A DNA stretch of 64,000 bases, from positions 4,280,347-4,344,346 of the forward strand of contig CM055892.1 of NCBI GenBank assembly GCA_029582165.1, written 5' to 3'. Both the position numbers and the translations under genes were made by a program. Below, one piece after another: positions 32,986 to 46,255 of the stretch. The notes beneath the pieces are model-generated. The model was not told where the DNA came from, made no database searches, and saw nothing but the letters and a program-made list of their open reading frames with translations. This DNA is from Portulaca oleracea (lineage: Eukaryota > Streptophyta > Magnoliopsida > Caryophyllales > Portulacaceae). Position 1 is the stretch's first letter. Every line of letters starts with the position of its first letter.

Positions 32986-35900
32986 ATATTTTCTTGTTCT
33001 TGCTGACAAGCATAGGACTCACTTCATGAGCTAGAGTTGTCCAACAAAAGCCCCCCATAATGCTCCTTTTTTATTTTTTATCCCTAAAAGTACTCCTTTT
33101 ATCTCAATTTGCATTTCAACCCTTTAAGAATATACTTACAAAAGCCATCAAATTCATTACTTGATGTACAGGGAATTAAAAATAATTTCCCGAACAATGT
33201 AACATTAGTTTACAACTTAAAATTGCTACTTATCAACCTAAAAGGAGAAAGAAAACCTAAAAGGAAGAAAGAAAACCTAAAAGGGAGAAAGAAAACAAAT
33301 GTTAACACAACAAATGAGAACAAGTGTTCTGCAAATATGAGATCAGACTACTATCTTAGAGCAAAATTTTCAAATGATTTTAGCTAATGAGTATTAGCTC
33401 TCCACTAAAGCAAATCCATGCCCGACATCAGTGGCGGATCTAGACGTTCGGAATGGGCGTGGCCACTATACTATTACACTCACATGATAAAATAAAATTC
33501 ATAATTATTACCCCAGTTCTATTAAAACCTTTTTTTTCGGCGTAAGGTTGGCCATCGCCACCCTCAAGCAATATGGGGATCCACCAATGACGGGATGCCC
33601 ATAAGAACTTGTCTCAAGAATCAGGAGAATTCTTTACTTAAAACAGGGCAGCACTGAGAACCCCAAAATTAGTGCCATGATAAAGGTGATATGACAGGAC
33701 GACGAAAAGAAAAAAAGACAGTTTGGTAATTCAGTAGAATAAACCGAAAGTCGAAACTTTCATCCATGCCCTGCAATCCTATCTAAGTAGATGTGAGGGT
33801 AGGACCTACATCCTTACAGTCCATGGAAAGGCTGCTTCCCAAAGATCCTAGATTAAAAACCATTTGATTGCCTACTACTCCAGACAATCTCCAACACAAC
33901 ATGAACTATTCAGGTAAAAACCGGGCAATATGATCAGCTGCTTTTAATAATAAATATAGACATAGAGTGATGTGAAGTACGGCAACAGTAAGCAATACTA
34001 ACCCCCACCCCCCTTTTTCCCCCGGCTGAGCGGAAATAAAAAATTAAAAACAGAATAAAATTAACTCATTTACTCGTACAAACAAATCTCCACAAAGGAG
34101 GCAAGTAAAGTTATTAGCAGGCTATTCTGCACCAGCTGTACAAAAATTTCTGCAATCACTATTTATTTCTCTCCTTGCTCACAGTTAGATCACACAAAAC
34201 AGTTTATGCATGACGGCTATCAGTAAATTTAGTCAGCATCCATGAAGAGAAACATAGTTTACGCAAGCTAGCTAATAGCTATGATTACGTTTTTCAGCAT
34301 CCACCAACAGGAACATGAAAATTTAGAACACTTCAGGCCAGGAATAGTTACCTCTGGTAGATAAATCCGGATATGGTTGAGCAATGAAATATACTTCGGA
34401 CTTCTAGCTTGTAGTTTCGAATAAAAGCTTCGTGGTGTTGTCTGACTGAGATTAGCTCCAGCTATATGATTCCCATGGTAGTAACTCCTGATTCCATTAT
34501 GGCTTTCTATAGCTTCCAAAACTGGAACATTCTCTCTTGTCAACCAATCAAACTGGTGAACACCTTTCACCTCAACAATAGCAGGTGAAACAGGGTTTAG
34601 AGCAAACCATGAATGCATGCCGGCATAAGTTTTCTTGTCAGTGATGACATGGAAAACTATCTTCTCGGGTTTCAAGGATGATTGCACAGCAGAAGTAACA
34701 ACAACAGAAGCAGCAAGAATATTATCCGTTGATAGGACAAAATGTTGATAAGAGTTGTCAGACAGCAACGGGAGCAACTCCGGAGGAGGCAGCTGTCGGC
34801 GAGCAAGAGCATTTGAAGAATACTCATCAGTCAAACGAAGAGCAAGACAGTGTATGCCTTTAGGAATCGAACTTGCAGCGAAGTGTTTATTCATTAGCTC
34901 TGCGAATTTTGCTTCCCTGATCTCCCTTTCAAGTTTCTCCATCTGCAAAGAAATAAATATTTCATGCACTTTTTCTTTATATAAACCAATCAAATGAGGA
35001 AATTACTATGAAAAGCATAGAGTTAAGGAAAGAAATGTAATTGAGGGAAACAGAAAAGAAAGGATAGATGTGTAGTCAATAAGATAAATACATACTGTTC
35101 CTTTTAAAACCAAAGCAAAGGTCTTCGTATCGTATTGGTTGTTCTTCATGTTGGAAACAAGTTGGTTGAATGATTCCGGAAGCTTAACATGTGACGGTAA
35201 ATCATCAGTGTTGATCTGTTTGAGAATTTTGTACAAATCTTTGACCAGCCTCTGTCGTATCAACAGAACAAGAAACAAAGTGCAACTGAGACAAACATCA
35301 ACGTGAAGATGCTCGATTGCATAAACAATCAGGATGAACAAAGGACTTACCCCAGAGTCATCTCTACCAAGAAGCCTAGGTCCAAAACGCCTACCTAAAC
35401 AATCTGTAATTTCAAGGAAAAGAAAGAGAAAATTCTAGTTAGCAAAGACAATTTAGAAGGCATTTAGTAAGATCAGCACACAAGTATTAAAGATTTAACA
35501 GTCAAAACATGCTCAGAAAAAATTCAAGAAATCAGGAAACAATTTTCCATCAAAATACTTGAGACACATTAGCTTTTTTCTTTAAAAAAAAAAAGTAGTT
35601 GAATGTTCTAGAAACAAAAGACCAGTGTGTACATGCTAAAAATATAACCAACTCAAACACCAGAGAGATTATTGCCAAGATATCCAGGACTGCAAGACAT
35701 ATTCATAGCAATCAAGGAAACCTCAGTCCAGGTCATTTGTTCCGGAAAGCAGATAGTAGCTAACTTTTGCACAAATTTAGTCTCATACTCTCATAGGTTT
35801 GGCATTCGAACACTTGTTCGTGGAATGGGGATCTTAGGGACATATAGTGATCCCGGTAACTATGGAGTCTTCAATAGTGTTGAAGATGTACAAAATCATA

Positions 35901-37089
35901 CTTCCTCCTCCCGATTCAAATATCTCAGTATCACATATAGAATTTTTTCTAAACCAAAGGCATTGAAAAAGCATAAAGATACATTTTCCACAGAGGATAT
36001 TTTCTATAGAAAAGAAAAATGTCACAGCTGATACAAGATGTATGACAATCACCATGAGCAAACCAATGCAACAACCATGGAGGTTTCTAACCTGGAGCCA
36101 AAAACATCATTACAAGTAGATAAACTGTATATCCACAGAGACTCGTTCACTGAACTAGGTGATACCTAGGCACTCACAAGAACATGCTGAAACTAACCAT
36201 CTTAAATCCAAACCAATGAACACCAGGCTTCATCAACAAGCTGAACTTTTATCACTTACATATTGCTTCAGAAGTAAACTTCACTGAAGTATCAAGGAAG
36301 ACTAGAATCTCAGAAGAAAAGGAAAGACAAAGCCAGTTTCGATGGCAAAAATGTCACCCAATATCACCCAGAAACCAGCATATATTTCACAGCCAATGCC
36401 CACGCTTGATTTAAACAGATATCTTTGTCCAATCCTAAAAGAACCATGCATTGGGCCAGAAAATTCGACTGAATTTTTGCATTCAGATTTCAGATGCAAT
36501 ACTATCCATAATTCTAACGTTCTACATCTTACCCAAATTTAGCTTGAGCTGTTTGCCAGACGTGAAATATAAAAGGTACTTGTCAGATTCAAATAAAACC
36601 CAAACCCGAGTTTTCACCAACTCTTTGAACAAGGAGGTGATAAAGCGATTCATAGAAACACAAATCTGATGTAGAGAAGACTAACTGACAACATTAAAAA
36701 GCCAAGAAACATACTGGTATTCTATAAATCGTAGAAGAAAAGGTGCATGCCCCTGAGAGCAATGCAAATGCAAATGAAATCTAAATGAGTATGAAGCAAT
36801 AATGAAAAGAGATAGCAGTAAAAGCAGAGTTGAAGAAGAGAATGAAAAGAAGATCCAAAAAATGAGGGAGGGTACCAAGTGAGGAGCACTTGTTGACACC
36901 TTCAAGGGTGACGACAGCAGTGAGTATGAAGACAAAGGGCAACAAGAAAGCGAGGATGAGAATGGTGTGAAAGAGGGTGCGATAAGATATATGGCGAGCT
37001 GCGACTTTGATCTTCATCAAGTCAACAAACCCTCCATTTGTACTCGATATCGTTATGCTTCTCATGCTCGGAGAAAAATGCAGCTGCAT
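30775..37089 (-). CDS. GAUT13/14-like: Galacturonosyltransferase, GAUT13/GAUT14 type (GT8 family)
   Basis: Six exons, all with GT-AG borders: 37,089-36,876, 35,403-35,351, 35,251-35,096, 34,942-34,352, 32,377-32,075 and 31,059-30,775. Together they are 1,602 nt, 533 residues plus TAG, the family length. It is a Golgi type II membrane enzyme of the pectin galacturonosyltransferase family, which adds UDP-galacturonic acid to homogalacturonan. The start MQLHFSPSMRSITI is the conserved N-terminus. A membrane anchor lies at about 39-60, and LDCLGRR at 71-77 precedes the stem. Asp350-Asp351-Asp352 (FLDDDVV) is the metal/UDP-sugar motif, and HYNGQAKPW (494-502) is the C-terminal substrate motif. Arabidopsis GAUT13 and GAUT14 support pollen-tube wall growth. 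No break was found, so it looks functional. Choice between the two paralogues is open. Confidence 0.95.
31790..31957. repeat. GGTCTGG-rich transposon-like insert in GAUT intron 5
   Basis: Repeated GGTCTGGGTTGG phrases, ending in TTGACCCAATGAACACCCCTA. This composition is common in small hAT-type elements. No clear target duplication was found. Confidence 0.4.
32931..32980. repeat. (CT)25 microsatellite in GAUT intron 4
   Basis: Fifty uninterrupted bases of CT, 550 bp into the intron. Confidence 0.95.
33429..33589. mobile_element. Small inverted-repeat element in GAUT intron 4
   Basis: About 160 bp with ends CAGTGGCGGATC and, inverted, CATTGGTGGATC. It resembles non-autonomous hAT-type MITEs. 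The target duplication is not clear. Confidence 0.45.
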
Positions 37090-37990
37090 CCTCGTCTTTT
37101 TCCTCCTGATGATAAACAACACACAGTAACACCACCTCCTACCCCTTCACCTACACATACAAACACCAATATTCTACCACCGCCATTGATCTTTAACAAG
37201 CAACAACAACAAACATGGCTGCTCTCTCTGATCAATCGCCATTCTTCAACCATCAATGGCGATGATCTTATGATCTGCTTCCTCCCAAATCTTACAATGG
37301 CAACAGCAACCCACAACTAGGAGCTACCTCTTTCTATATACCCAGATTCATTCACCCCCCCTTTTTCCTACCACTTGATTAGATTTGATTTGATTTGATT
37401 TGCTTTGCTTTGCTTTCACCAAATTCAAAGCTGGGGCTCTCCAATCAGATTCACAAAAGGGCACAATCTTGCTCGACCCAATTGCCAAATCTCATTCGGG
37501 GTGGTATTGCTTGGATCAATTAGGACCCAGATAGAGAGAGAAAGAGGTAGAGAAGGGGAAGGACAGAGAAAATATGAATATGAAAATGGAAAATTTTGTG
37601 GTTTTGCAACCTTTTTCTTTTGTTGGGTACTCTTCTCGTTTTCCTTTGAATTCTGAACGGGCTTTTTACAAAAATTCTGATGAAGATTAATGGTTAGATT
37701 TTTGTAATTAATTTTGGTTTGGAAGCTCAGAAAGAAAGTCAAGAGATTCAACGCCGTGTTTGGGAATAGGGAAAGGGGACCAGTCGGCGGGGTAGAGAGA
37801 GAAAGGCGAGAGAGAGAGAGAGAGAGAGAGAGAAATGAGGGGAGTGAGTTTGACCTCGAGATTGAAGCAGAGTTAATTATAGGTACTTTTCTCCCCATTT
37901 TGTAAGGATTAAAATTCGGTGAAATAGAAGAAGGCAGATAGATCCCAAATTTCACCTTTAATTGTGAGATTAATCTCAAGTTAAGGTAGA
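37090..37990 (-). promoter_or_regulatory. GAUT upstream region with CT-rich tract
   Basis: Minus-strand sense shows long pyrimidine runs, including a (CT)13 at 37,808-37,833, as often seen near plant transcription starts. A 184-codon open frame here (37,425-37,979) is serine/leucine-rich low-complexity sequence. No clear TATA box was found. Confidence 0.4.
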
Positions 37991-39303
37991 TGTATTATTT
38001 TCTAATTAATTTTTTAAAAAAAATGTTGAAAAGAAAGGACTATTGGGTTTTGCTTGAACTTCTCTTGGTTCAACGTACAGGGTGACAATAACAAACACAT
38101 CCAAGCAAAATCGAAAAATTCTGTTCCATTAGAATCCAAATGGATGGTAATATTAGCTTAAACTCAGTTTAGGATGAGTACAGATTAAATGACAACAAGT
38201 ATAAAATTAGGAGTATTTATGAATTGGTTAATCCATTCGATTATAAATTCGGATTGGTTAATTGAATTTTCGGATAATTAGAATCCAAACGGATGCTAAT
38301 ATTAGCTGAAAGCCAGTTTAGCACGAGTACGGATCAAACGACAACAAGTATAAATTTAGGAGTATTTATGAATTGGTTAATCAATTCGATTATAAATTCG
38401 AATCGGTTAATTGAATTCTTGGATAATTAAAATCACCATCCGTATTTGATTTGAAAGTTTCGGTTAACCGAATTGTCGAATAATAAAATTTGTGATCCGA
38501 GTAAGATCTGAAAGTTCTAGTTAACCAACTTTAAGATCGAATAATCGTACACCCATTGATTGTAAAACACTTAAACACGTATATAATCACAATTATTGTA
38601 CTTCCTACTTTCATGAGTGTAAAGTTGTAAACATGATATGTTGTATTATGCTTCTAAGCTTATAGGTACTAATTACTACGAAATAATAACGTTGTCATGG
38701 GTTTAAAGATGTAAATTAATTATTTTGGATAATTAATCTGTTATATGGATTTTCCAACCCCTAATCTGTGATCCGAATTTTTTTCCGGGAACAATTAAAC
38801 GATCTAATAACTTCAAAAACTACCGTTGATTATATGTTTTTCTCGATCGAAATTTTGAATTTTTGGATCATATCACAAATTACATATTTTTGGCCCACCT
38901 TATACCTAAACACACATAAATATATGTTTAAATATAAATTAATTTTATGTTGTTTATGAGATTGTACGTCCTCTATTTTCAAACATTGAGATATGATTTT
39001 GGCACCTTAAACAGTTTTCTTCTTCCTTTTTGTTGGATGTGTTTGGTGCAAGTGAATATCATTTTTCAGAAAAATGATTTTCCAAGTTAATTAGTTTTCT
39101 AAGAAAATAAATTTTTCAGTGATATTTTCACTTGTTTGATAGATATATACATGTATATATCTCTTAAGATGGAGTGAGAGATATAGGAAGTGAGAGAAAG
39201 AGGAGTTGAATGATAGAAATAGTTGAATGAGAAATCATTTTTTGTAAAGTGATTTACCACCCCACCAAATACACTCGTTGTTCTTTTGTACAAGAATTGC
39301 TAA
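37991..39303. other. Non-coding stretch with a 149-bp tandem duplication
   Basis: 38,131-38,279 and 38,280-38,428 are near-identical direct copies (AGAATCCAAA start, with GGTTAATTGAATT inside). The rest is AT-rich with no frame or recognisable element. Confidence 0.75.
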
Positions 39304-40043
39304 TCTATATAATCTATAATGGAAACGTATGTGGGGCCCACTGAATGCTACAACAGGATTAAAACTCGGAATCTCAGCCAATAGCCATTCAGATAAATCC
39401 AATTTTTCAAAAACCCTATTTTTGCCGAAAATACCATTTCTGTTGAATTTGAGCGGTTAAAAAAAGAATTTATGCAGTTGCCAGTCAACGATTCTCCCGT
39501 CCATTATCATGCAGTTACAAAGAGTTCGTCACCGTACAGTTACAAACATTAATGCGGTTAATTACAACCCATCTTTGGCAAGTTGTGTGCAGTTAATAAT
39601 CCAGATTCCTGTAGTTATAATCCCTACCGTACTAAATAATATAAATAGTTGTTGATTAATCACTTCTTTACTGCTGCCGATTTCAGACTACTATAGGTAA
39701 TCTATCTCTGCTTTTTATCAACTCTTTCTGCATTATATCAACTCTTTTTATTCAGTTTATCAACATTCTTAACCACTACTGTTGTTTGGAGTTTGTCATC
39801 ATCTCACTAATATTGACAATGGTTTGTATACATTCTCACAAGCATTGAAGTTGGTGACGATTGTGCACTTTATACAAGACTGCATACTTTACAACAACCA
39901 GTAAGTCCATCATCAATACATTATCAAATGTTGTAATTTTTTATTTGCCAAATTATGTAGCTGCCAATTGTTATTACTATGATTATAGCACTTTAACCAA
40001 TTAATTTAGTTGTGTGATTTTAACTTGGCCTTTTTATTTGTTT

Positions 40044-40127
40044 TTGATGGGAGATGGAAGAAATTACCTTCAACCTATTACCATCTTGATGGGAGATGGA
40101 AGAAATTACCTTCAACCTATTACCATC
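40044..40127 (+). repeat. 42-bp exact tandem duplication in Helitron
   Basis: Two adjacent copies starting TTGATGGGAGATGG at 40,044 and 40,086. Confidence 0.95.
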
Positions 40128-43100
40128 AACCGCAGGGTATGCCGTCGCTGACCACCTATGCTTTTCGTTCAGCAGAACTGCCCCCACCCCACCCATTTAC
40201 AATCACCCATGTCTCCTATACAAAACTACATAAAAAAAAATTACAAACCTCAATCAAAACCTACCCAGCCCAACATAATTTCATTAACCCCTCTACCAAA
40301 GTATAATAATACCTAACATAAATTAAATAAAAGCAGTCTAACAAGCTTCATCTAATATAATTTAACCCGTAAAACAATCAAAAAAGTTAAAACATTCTAC
40401 AAAAGAATATCAAAGAAAGTTTAATAAACCTCCAAAAAAACGATAAAACAATATGTGCAACCATATCAAAGACGCCTCATAAAACTCCTAAAATTTCATG
40501 TTTTGTAAGTTGCTTTTTGTTACTTTCTTATATATGCCTTGGGTTACCATTACTGTATATAATGGATCTGTTTAATTTATTTCTTTAGTGAGTATAGCAG
40601 TTTAATCTATTTATTTTAATTGCATGATTTTAAATTGATTTTTACCTTTTTCTAATTGAAAAAAAAAGAATGAAATTACCAACAACATTCAATGTGCATA
40701 ACAAACAAAGCTACCATCAGATTCACGGCAGACTCAGTAAACAAAACTGTATATGACCTAAAACACCTAAATTTCCAAATTCACGTAAAATCATAACTGT
40801 CCAATAATCTCCAGATACACTTATTAATCATAACTGTATATGACCTAAAACACCTAGATTTCCATAACGAAATCATATGCAATCAAAATCTAAAAAAAAA
40901 AAAACCCACTTAACTCAAACAAGAATACTAACAAAGTGAATTAGCTTTCATAAAAAAGATATTTTAGAGAACTTCCAGAAATTGCATTGAAAATTTATTT
41001 AAGTTTTAAAATATACATGAATTGATATACCAAACCTTTAAAAAAAGGGGGCTTAACTCAAATAGAAATACCATCAAAATGAATTGACTTTCATAACAAG
41101 ACATTTTGCTTGTGTGATATAAAACTCTTACAAATCGCATTTTAAAGTTTATTTAAGTTTAAATCATTATTGAGAAACAAATATAAGTTTTGAGCCACCC
41201 CATATACAGTGAAGAAAACAAAAAATAAAAAAATCGTAGAACTACAAGTCAATCACTTTAATTTTATACTATTTGATTTACCAAACATTGATGATCTAGC
41301 AAAACCTTCAATGATAGAAGTAGGCAAATACACACTTATATCACAAAACAAACATCCGCTTCTAAATGTTCATAACATTTCACACATATTATAATTTTCT
41401 TCCACTTCAGAATACAAACCCAATTCTAATTATTAATTTGTAAATCCAGATGAATAAAATTTAATATTAAATTTATTTTTAAAAAGTGGTTTATCAATTA
41501 AAAACATTTGAAAAAGAGTAAATAAAAAAGGGTTACACAGTAGTCAAAGATTAGTTCCTAAATCAATTTCAAGACACTGAACTTATTGTTCTAAACAAAA
41601 AGAAATCCAAAATTAGATATTTAATCAACAAATCGAGCTAAAAGTAAATCAGGCTAAAAAAGTAAATAAAAAACGATTGATTTAGTCAAGATTAGTTCCC
41701 AAACTAAGTTCAAGACACTGACCATATAGTACTAAACAAATAAAAGCCTAAAATTGGACATGCAATCAACTAATTGGGCAAAAAATCCCCCTAAATGATA
41801 ACAAAATCAAAAACACTTGAAGAATTGTTTAAATCAGAAAAATAGCGAATAATATAAACAAACGGGAAGAGAATAATATTTTCCAAATTCATATGAAATC
41901 AACAATATGAATCAAAAAGAAAGGAAAGACCGTTAAATACGAGTCATTATAGAAGATGGAAACATCTCCAACAAGACCATACCTCAAGCTGTTGAAGGCT
42001 CCTATAATGAACAAGTCGAATCTCATTTAACCAAACCATAAGTCCAAGATCCGGAACCAATTGCATGTGCATGTGAAATATTTCAATAAAAATCCAAAAT
42101 TAGAAATGGAAATTAGTTACGGAATCAATAGATCGGGAAGACAGAAAACAACAAAAGAATCATAATCAAGATGCAAAACAGATCAAATCTACATATAAAG
42201 AACAAATAAAACACATATTTGAAATTAAACCGTGATTGAAAACTTACATGAGAAATTAAATCAAAACCACAAAACAATTTTTAAAATAAGAACTATGAGG
42301 ACATCGAAATAGATGCTTATATAAATCAAGAAACAGAAAATTGGGTTCATATAGAACGAAAAATTAATACCTCTGATGTTGTAATTGAATCTCATTAACC
42401 ACCAAAACGTGACATGCAAAAGAAAAACTATAAATTAGCTATGTTTAAAATTCAAACGACGAACGTGAAGATACATACCGAAGGTCGAAATTGGAAGTCG
42501 AAATGTTGCAATCTGAGGGTGATGATAATCACATAGTGAACGAGATCGAAAAATAGAGACAATGAACTACGGAGTTTTGACGGAAAATCGTTTATTAGAG
42601 AGAAAGAGAGAGAGTGGAGGTGAAAGAATTAGTAGGGTTTGGTATGAAACCCGTTTGTGACAGAGACAGAGAGGGGGGGAGGGAGGAGAGATTGGCGATG
42701 AGGGAATTAGGGTTTGAGAATTAGGGTTTCACAAGAAGATTCTGGATACAAGTAGGGTTAGAAGGGAGGCTAGGTGAGACAAAAGTAATTAGGGTTCTGT
42801 TATTGGATTGGGCTGAATGATTGTAGATAACATTTTTTTTGGGCCTGATATTAGTAAGAAAAATTTTGGGTGTCTACATTGTAATAGCTATTTGTGTTTA
42901 ATTGTGATGCACATACATAACATATATGCATCTGAATAACGTTTTTTTTTTGGCTTTTTAAGTTTAATTTTTTTACACTCTCAAATTTATTTATTTATTT
43001 TTAAGTTACATGTTTAAATATTCACTAAAAATGGTTCAAATATTTCTAATATTTTCAATAAAGTTTGTTTTTGTTTTTTTTTTACAACTTATGTTGTAGG

Positions 43101-43563
43101 ATAATTAAGGCCACGTCTTTTATAAATGAAAAGATTGGTCAACTCACCACATCAATATATATTATATGTATTCAAATGCATAGAGGACAAGAGAGGACTG
43201 TTTATCATGAAAAATGATAAGACATTAACATCAAATGTATCATGTAGATCCAAAATTGTCATTCACCAAACAACTTTGTCTCGGAATGTAATTGTTCATC
43301 TATCCTCAAAATTACAAGTATATTATTGTCACATAGTTGTGAAGTAGTTACCTATTAGTTTGAATAATTTTGCAACAGTTTTGGGCCGGGTTTAGCTTTT
43401 TTGCAATTGAATTGTTGGCCCTTATGTTTATATATTTCGAACAATTTATTATGATATCTTTTCATTTGGCAATATTATTAATGTTTTGTTCTTTTTAAGT
43501 TACATATGTAGGTATCATTTAATTTTTCTTTTTAAATTAAAATAATAACTATTTTGTTATACT

Positions 43564-43578
43564 CCGTGCATCGCACGG
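43564..43578 (+). other. Helitron 3' terminal hairpin
   Basis: 6-bp stem CCGTGC/GCACGG with a 3-nt loop, upstream of CTAG. Confidence 0.8.
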
Positions 43579-43590
43579 GTTGAAGACTAG

Positions 43591-44512
43591 TAATGTTTAA
43601 TGTGACTATGGTTTAAAATCATTGGCTTGTCATTTCAAATTTATACTTTGAATTTTCGTCACCTACTTACTAATCGTCAGCACTACTCTTCGCCTATTGC
43701 TTATCTTCCATGTTACTGCTCGCAAGCATTATTTTACTCATGTCTTGCATGAAAATTCTCGGAGTCTTGGTAATTTCATGCTGGAGTGTAACAATTTGGA
43801 TTAGATTATTTTTCATATTCTAGATTAAATGTTAGGGTTAACCTAAAAGAAAATCATAGGGAAACTTAACAATTGCCTTCGCATGAGGAAGAGCTAGATT
43901 TACAAATATGGGCCAACTAATTGATCTAAGGCGTTTGGACTCTTTGCTTTGGTCATTGAATGTAGGATGTAACGCGAATTGGTTCTTGGTTGGATGAAGA
44001 GTATTAAAGCTTGGCGGTCAGCTGAGGACTATATAGATGGAGTACCGACGACAAAAGATCTTTCAGCAATTGCATCAAATGTAGATGGGCCACCAACGGA
44101 TGTTGGTAAGTTCCTTTCGGCGATCACCACCGTTGATCGGTCATCATTAAAGATTGACTATAACCAAAGGTTGGCCATCAACAAAGGTTAATCTTCACCG
44201 TTGGGTGGTTAGCAACCTTATAGATTGGAACTATAGACGTGAAATTTTGTACAGTCAAATCATAATTAACTAACATTTGTATAGTATGAGTCTTATCAGG
44301 TAGGTTACTAAAAACTAACATAATTGGCCCACTTAAAATTCAAGAATTAGATAAAATTAGAATCAAAATCTTTAAAATGGTAAGAATACAACACAACCCA
44401 ACAGGCCAACTCAATTGATCAGCCTATTGGGAAGCAATGCACTGTGTAACGTTTAGGTGGTCAGCCTGGATGTTGTCTGTTTCCGTCGGTCGGTTATTAT
44501 CTTAAATATAAC
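43591..44512. other. Unassigned stretch between Helitron and hAT-like element
   Basis: No domain-bearing frame. The 70-codon frame at 43,979-44,191 is not recognisable. Confidence 0.5.
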
Positions 44513-44767
44513 TAGACCTGGAAATCGGATGTGTCGGATCGAGTTCAGATTAGGCGACTTCGGGTTCGAGTTTGTTCATATCAGGTTCGGTTCAGATGGG
44601 GTTCGGGTTCGATTTGACTCCGAATTGATCTTGGCCGGTTCGAGTCAGGTTTTAACAGATTAAGATCTTTGAGTTAGAGTCGGTTGAATCTTTTCTCGGG
44701 TCGGGTTGAGTCGGATCGAGTTGATTAGGTTGCTTGTGTCCGGGTGAATCCAAGTTCAGATTCCTTT

Positions 44768-44982
44768 TTTTTTTTATAATTTGCGGTCAATAGACCCTTT
44801 AATTCAAAAGAAAAGTTGAGCCTTTATAGACAGGCATACAACAGAAAGTGAGAACAAACAACAAATAACAACCAGAAATTCCTTCACCATAGGAGCCTGA
44901 TCCAAAAAAGTACAACAACGAGAGAACCTACTCCAGATACATCATGGCAAGTTAATAGAGGTATAACAACGAGAGAACCTGC
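44768..44982 (-). mobile_element. Short retroposed insert (SINE or truncated LINE)
   Basis: 215 bp flanked by a perfect 19-bp direct repeat (44,749-44,767 and 44,983-45,001). It starts with a T-run on the plus strand, so it has a poly(A) tail on the minus strand. Long duplications and a poly(A) tail are marks of L1-type retroposition. Its source is not recognised. Confidence 0.75.
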
Positions 44983-45265
44983 TCCAAGTTCAGATTCCTT
45001 TCAGGTCGGATTGCTAACGTATGTTAAAATTTATTTATAACTAAAATGTCGATTTTCAATTTTTGAGCAAATATTAATTGCATAATTAAATAATTTAAAG
45101 TGTATGATTCATTAGTTTGTACTGTACTATATGAAAATCATCCAAAAACATATTAACCACTACATTAGCTGATAGTCAAAATAAATAACAATAACATATG
45201 GGCTATCGGTATGACAATTGACACAAAATTCTATACGCATTTAACTTAATTATTATTTATTACTA

Positions 45266-45826
45266 GGATTTTTGGATGCTAATATATTGAATTTATAAGG
45301 TATTAGACAATAATGCACTGAACTTTGACATTGGACAATAATGCACTGAACTTCAAGGGTTGTTGGACAATAATGCACCAGGAACGATTTCAACGGTGGT
45401 TGACTTGGTGGCGATCTTATGTGGTAGGTCGAGAAGATAAATAGACTAAATAATATCTAAATTTATGACATGTCAGCTAATCTACACAAGCAAAGATGAT
45501 TTTATACAACTACAACAACAATGTCTTAGTGAAAACACGTCTAAGCAAAGGTGATTTTATGTTTTTTTTTTTCTACTCTTTTCAATGTTGATTCCCTTTG
45601 CTTATGCGTGGATTAGCTGACATGTCATAAGTTTAAATATTTTTGGGCCAATTCATCTCCTCCACTGCTAGATAGGATTACCACCGAGTCAGCAACTGAC
45701 AGAATCGTTCTGGGTGCATTATTGTTCAACACCCTCCAAAGTACAGTGTATTATTGTCCAAGGTCAAAGTTTAGTGTATTATTGTCCAATACCCCAAAAG
45801 TTTAGTATATTAGCATCCAAAAACCC
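45266..45826. mobile_element. Foldback MITE with 9-bp target duplication
   Basis: The arms match inverted, with ends GGATTTTTGGATGC and GCATCCAAAAACCC. Flanks are TTATTACTA (45,257-45,265) and TTATTAGTA (45,827-45,835), a 9-bp duplication with one change. Inside each arm GGACAATAATGCACTGAAC-type units repeat directly two or three times. Confidence 0.7.
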
Positions 45827-46255
45827 TTATTAGTATTAAAGTTTTCTTTTGAAAGTAAAAGCCAAAGCATATGAGGTTTAAGTGTTTAACTCTTCAACTT
45901 ATATATATTGAATTTCAAAATCTTCAAATGACTACTCCTAATTGGGTTTAGTTTGGTCTCGTGTAAATCAGGTTGGTTCCAATTTGGTCCGGGTGTCAGT
46001 CAGTTCGGCAGTGTCTCGGCTCAGGTAAAATTTAGTCTGGGTGTGTCTCAGGTCGGGTAAAAATTGGTTCGGGTCATTTTCAGATCCGGGTTTAATCGGG
46101 TTAGGGTTGATTCATATTATTTCAGATGTCTTTCTTGTTCAATTAAACTTTCGGGTTGCGGTTGGGATCGTTTGATCCGGGTTTTGGGTAAAAACTGAGT
46201 CCCTTTGTTCGGAGTCAATCGGATTTCAAGTTTTGGATATGTTTTTGCAGGTCTA

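Larger units (their letters stand above)
39304..43590 (+). mobile_element. Non-autonomous Helitron, 4.3 kb
   Basis: Begins TCTATATAAT directly after an A and ends CTAG directly before a T, the A^T insertion rule of Helitrons. The 3' end has a hairpin CCGTGC-ATC-GCACGG (43,564-43,578) twelve bases before the end. No Rep/helicase frame is present. It holds a 42-bp tandem duplication (40,044-40,127). On its minus strand at 42.0-42.8 kb is a 5'-UTR-like region (CCCTAATT and CTCTCT tracts). Confidence 0.8.
44513..46255. mobile_element. hAT-like non-autonomous element with two nested insertions
   Basis: Ends are TAGACCTGGAAAT and, inverted, TAGACCTGCAAAA, with CGGGTTCGGGTT-type repeats inside. The same terminal motif with an 8-bp duplication is seen at 51,581-52,093. 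The element is split by a retroposed piece and a foldback MITE. Its own target duplication could not be recognised. Confidence 0.5.

Noticed and set aside
37425..37979. 184-codon frame upstream of GAUT
   Set aside because: Serine/leucine low-complexity from CT-rich promoter/UTR sequence, with no family motif.
43126..43347. 73-codon frame in the Helitron
   Set aside because: No helicase or Rep motif could be seen, so it does not make the Helitron autonomous.
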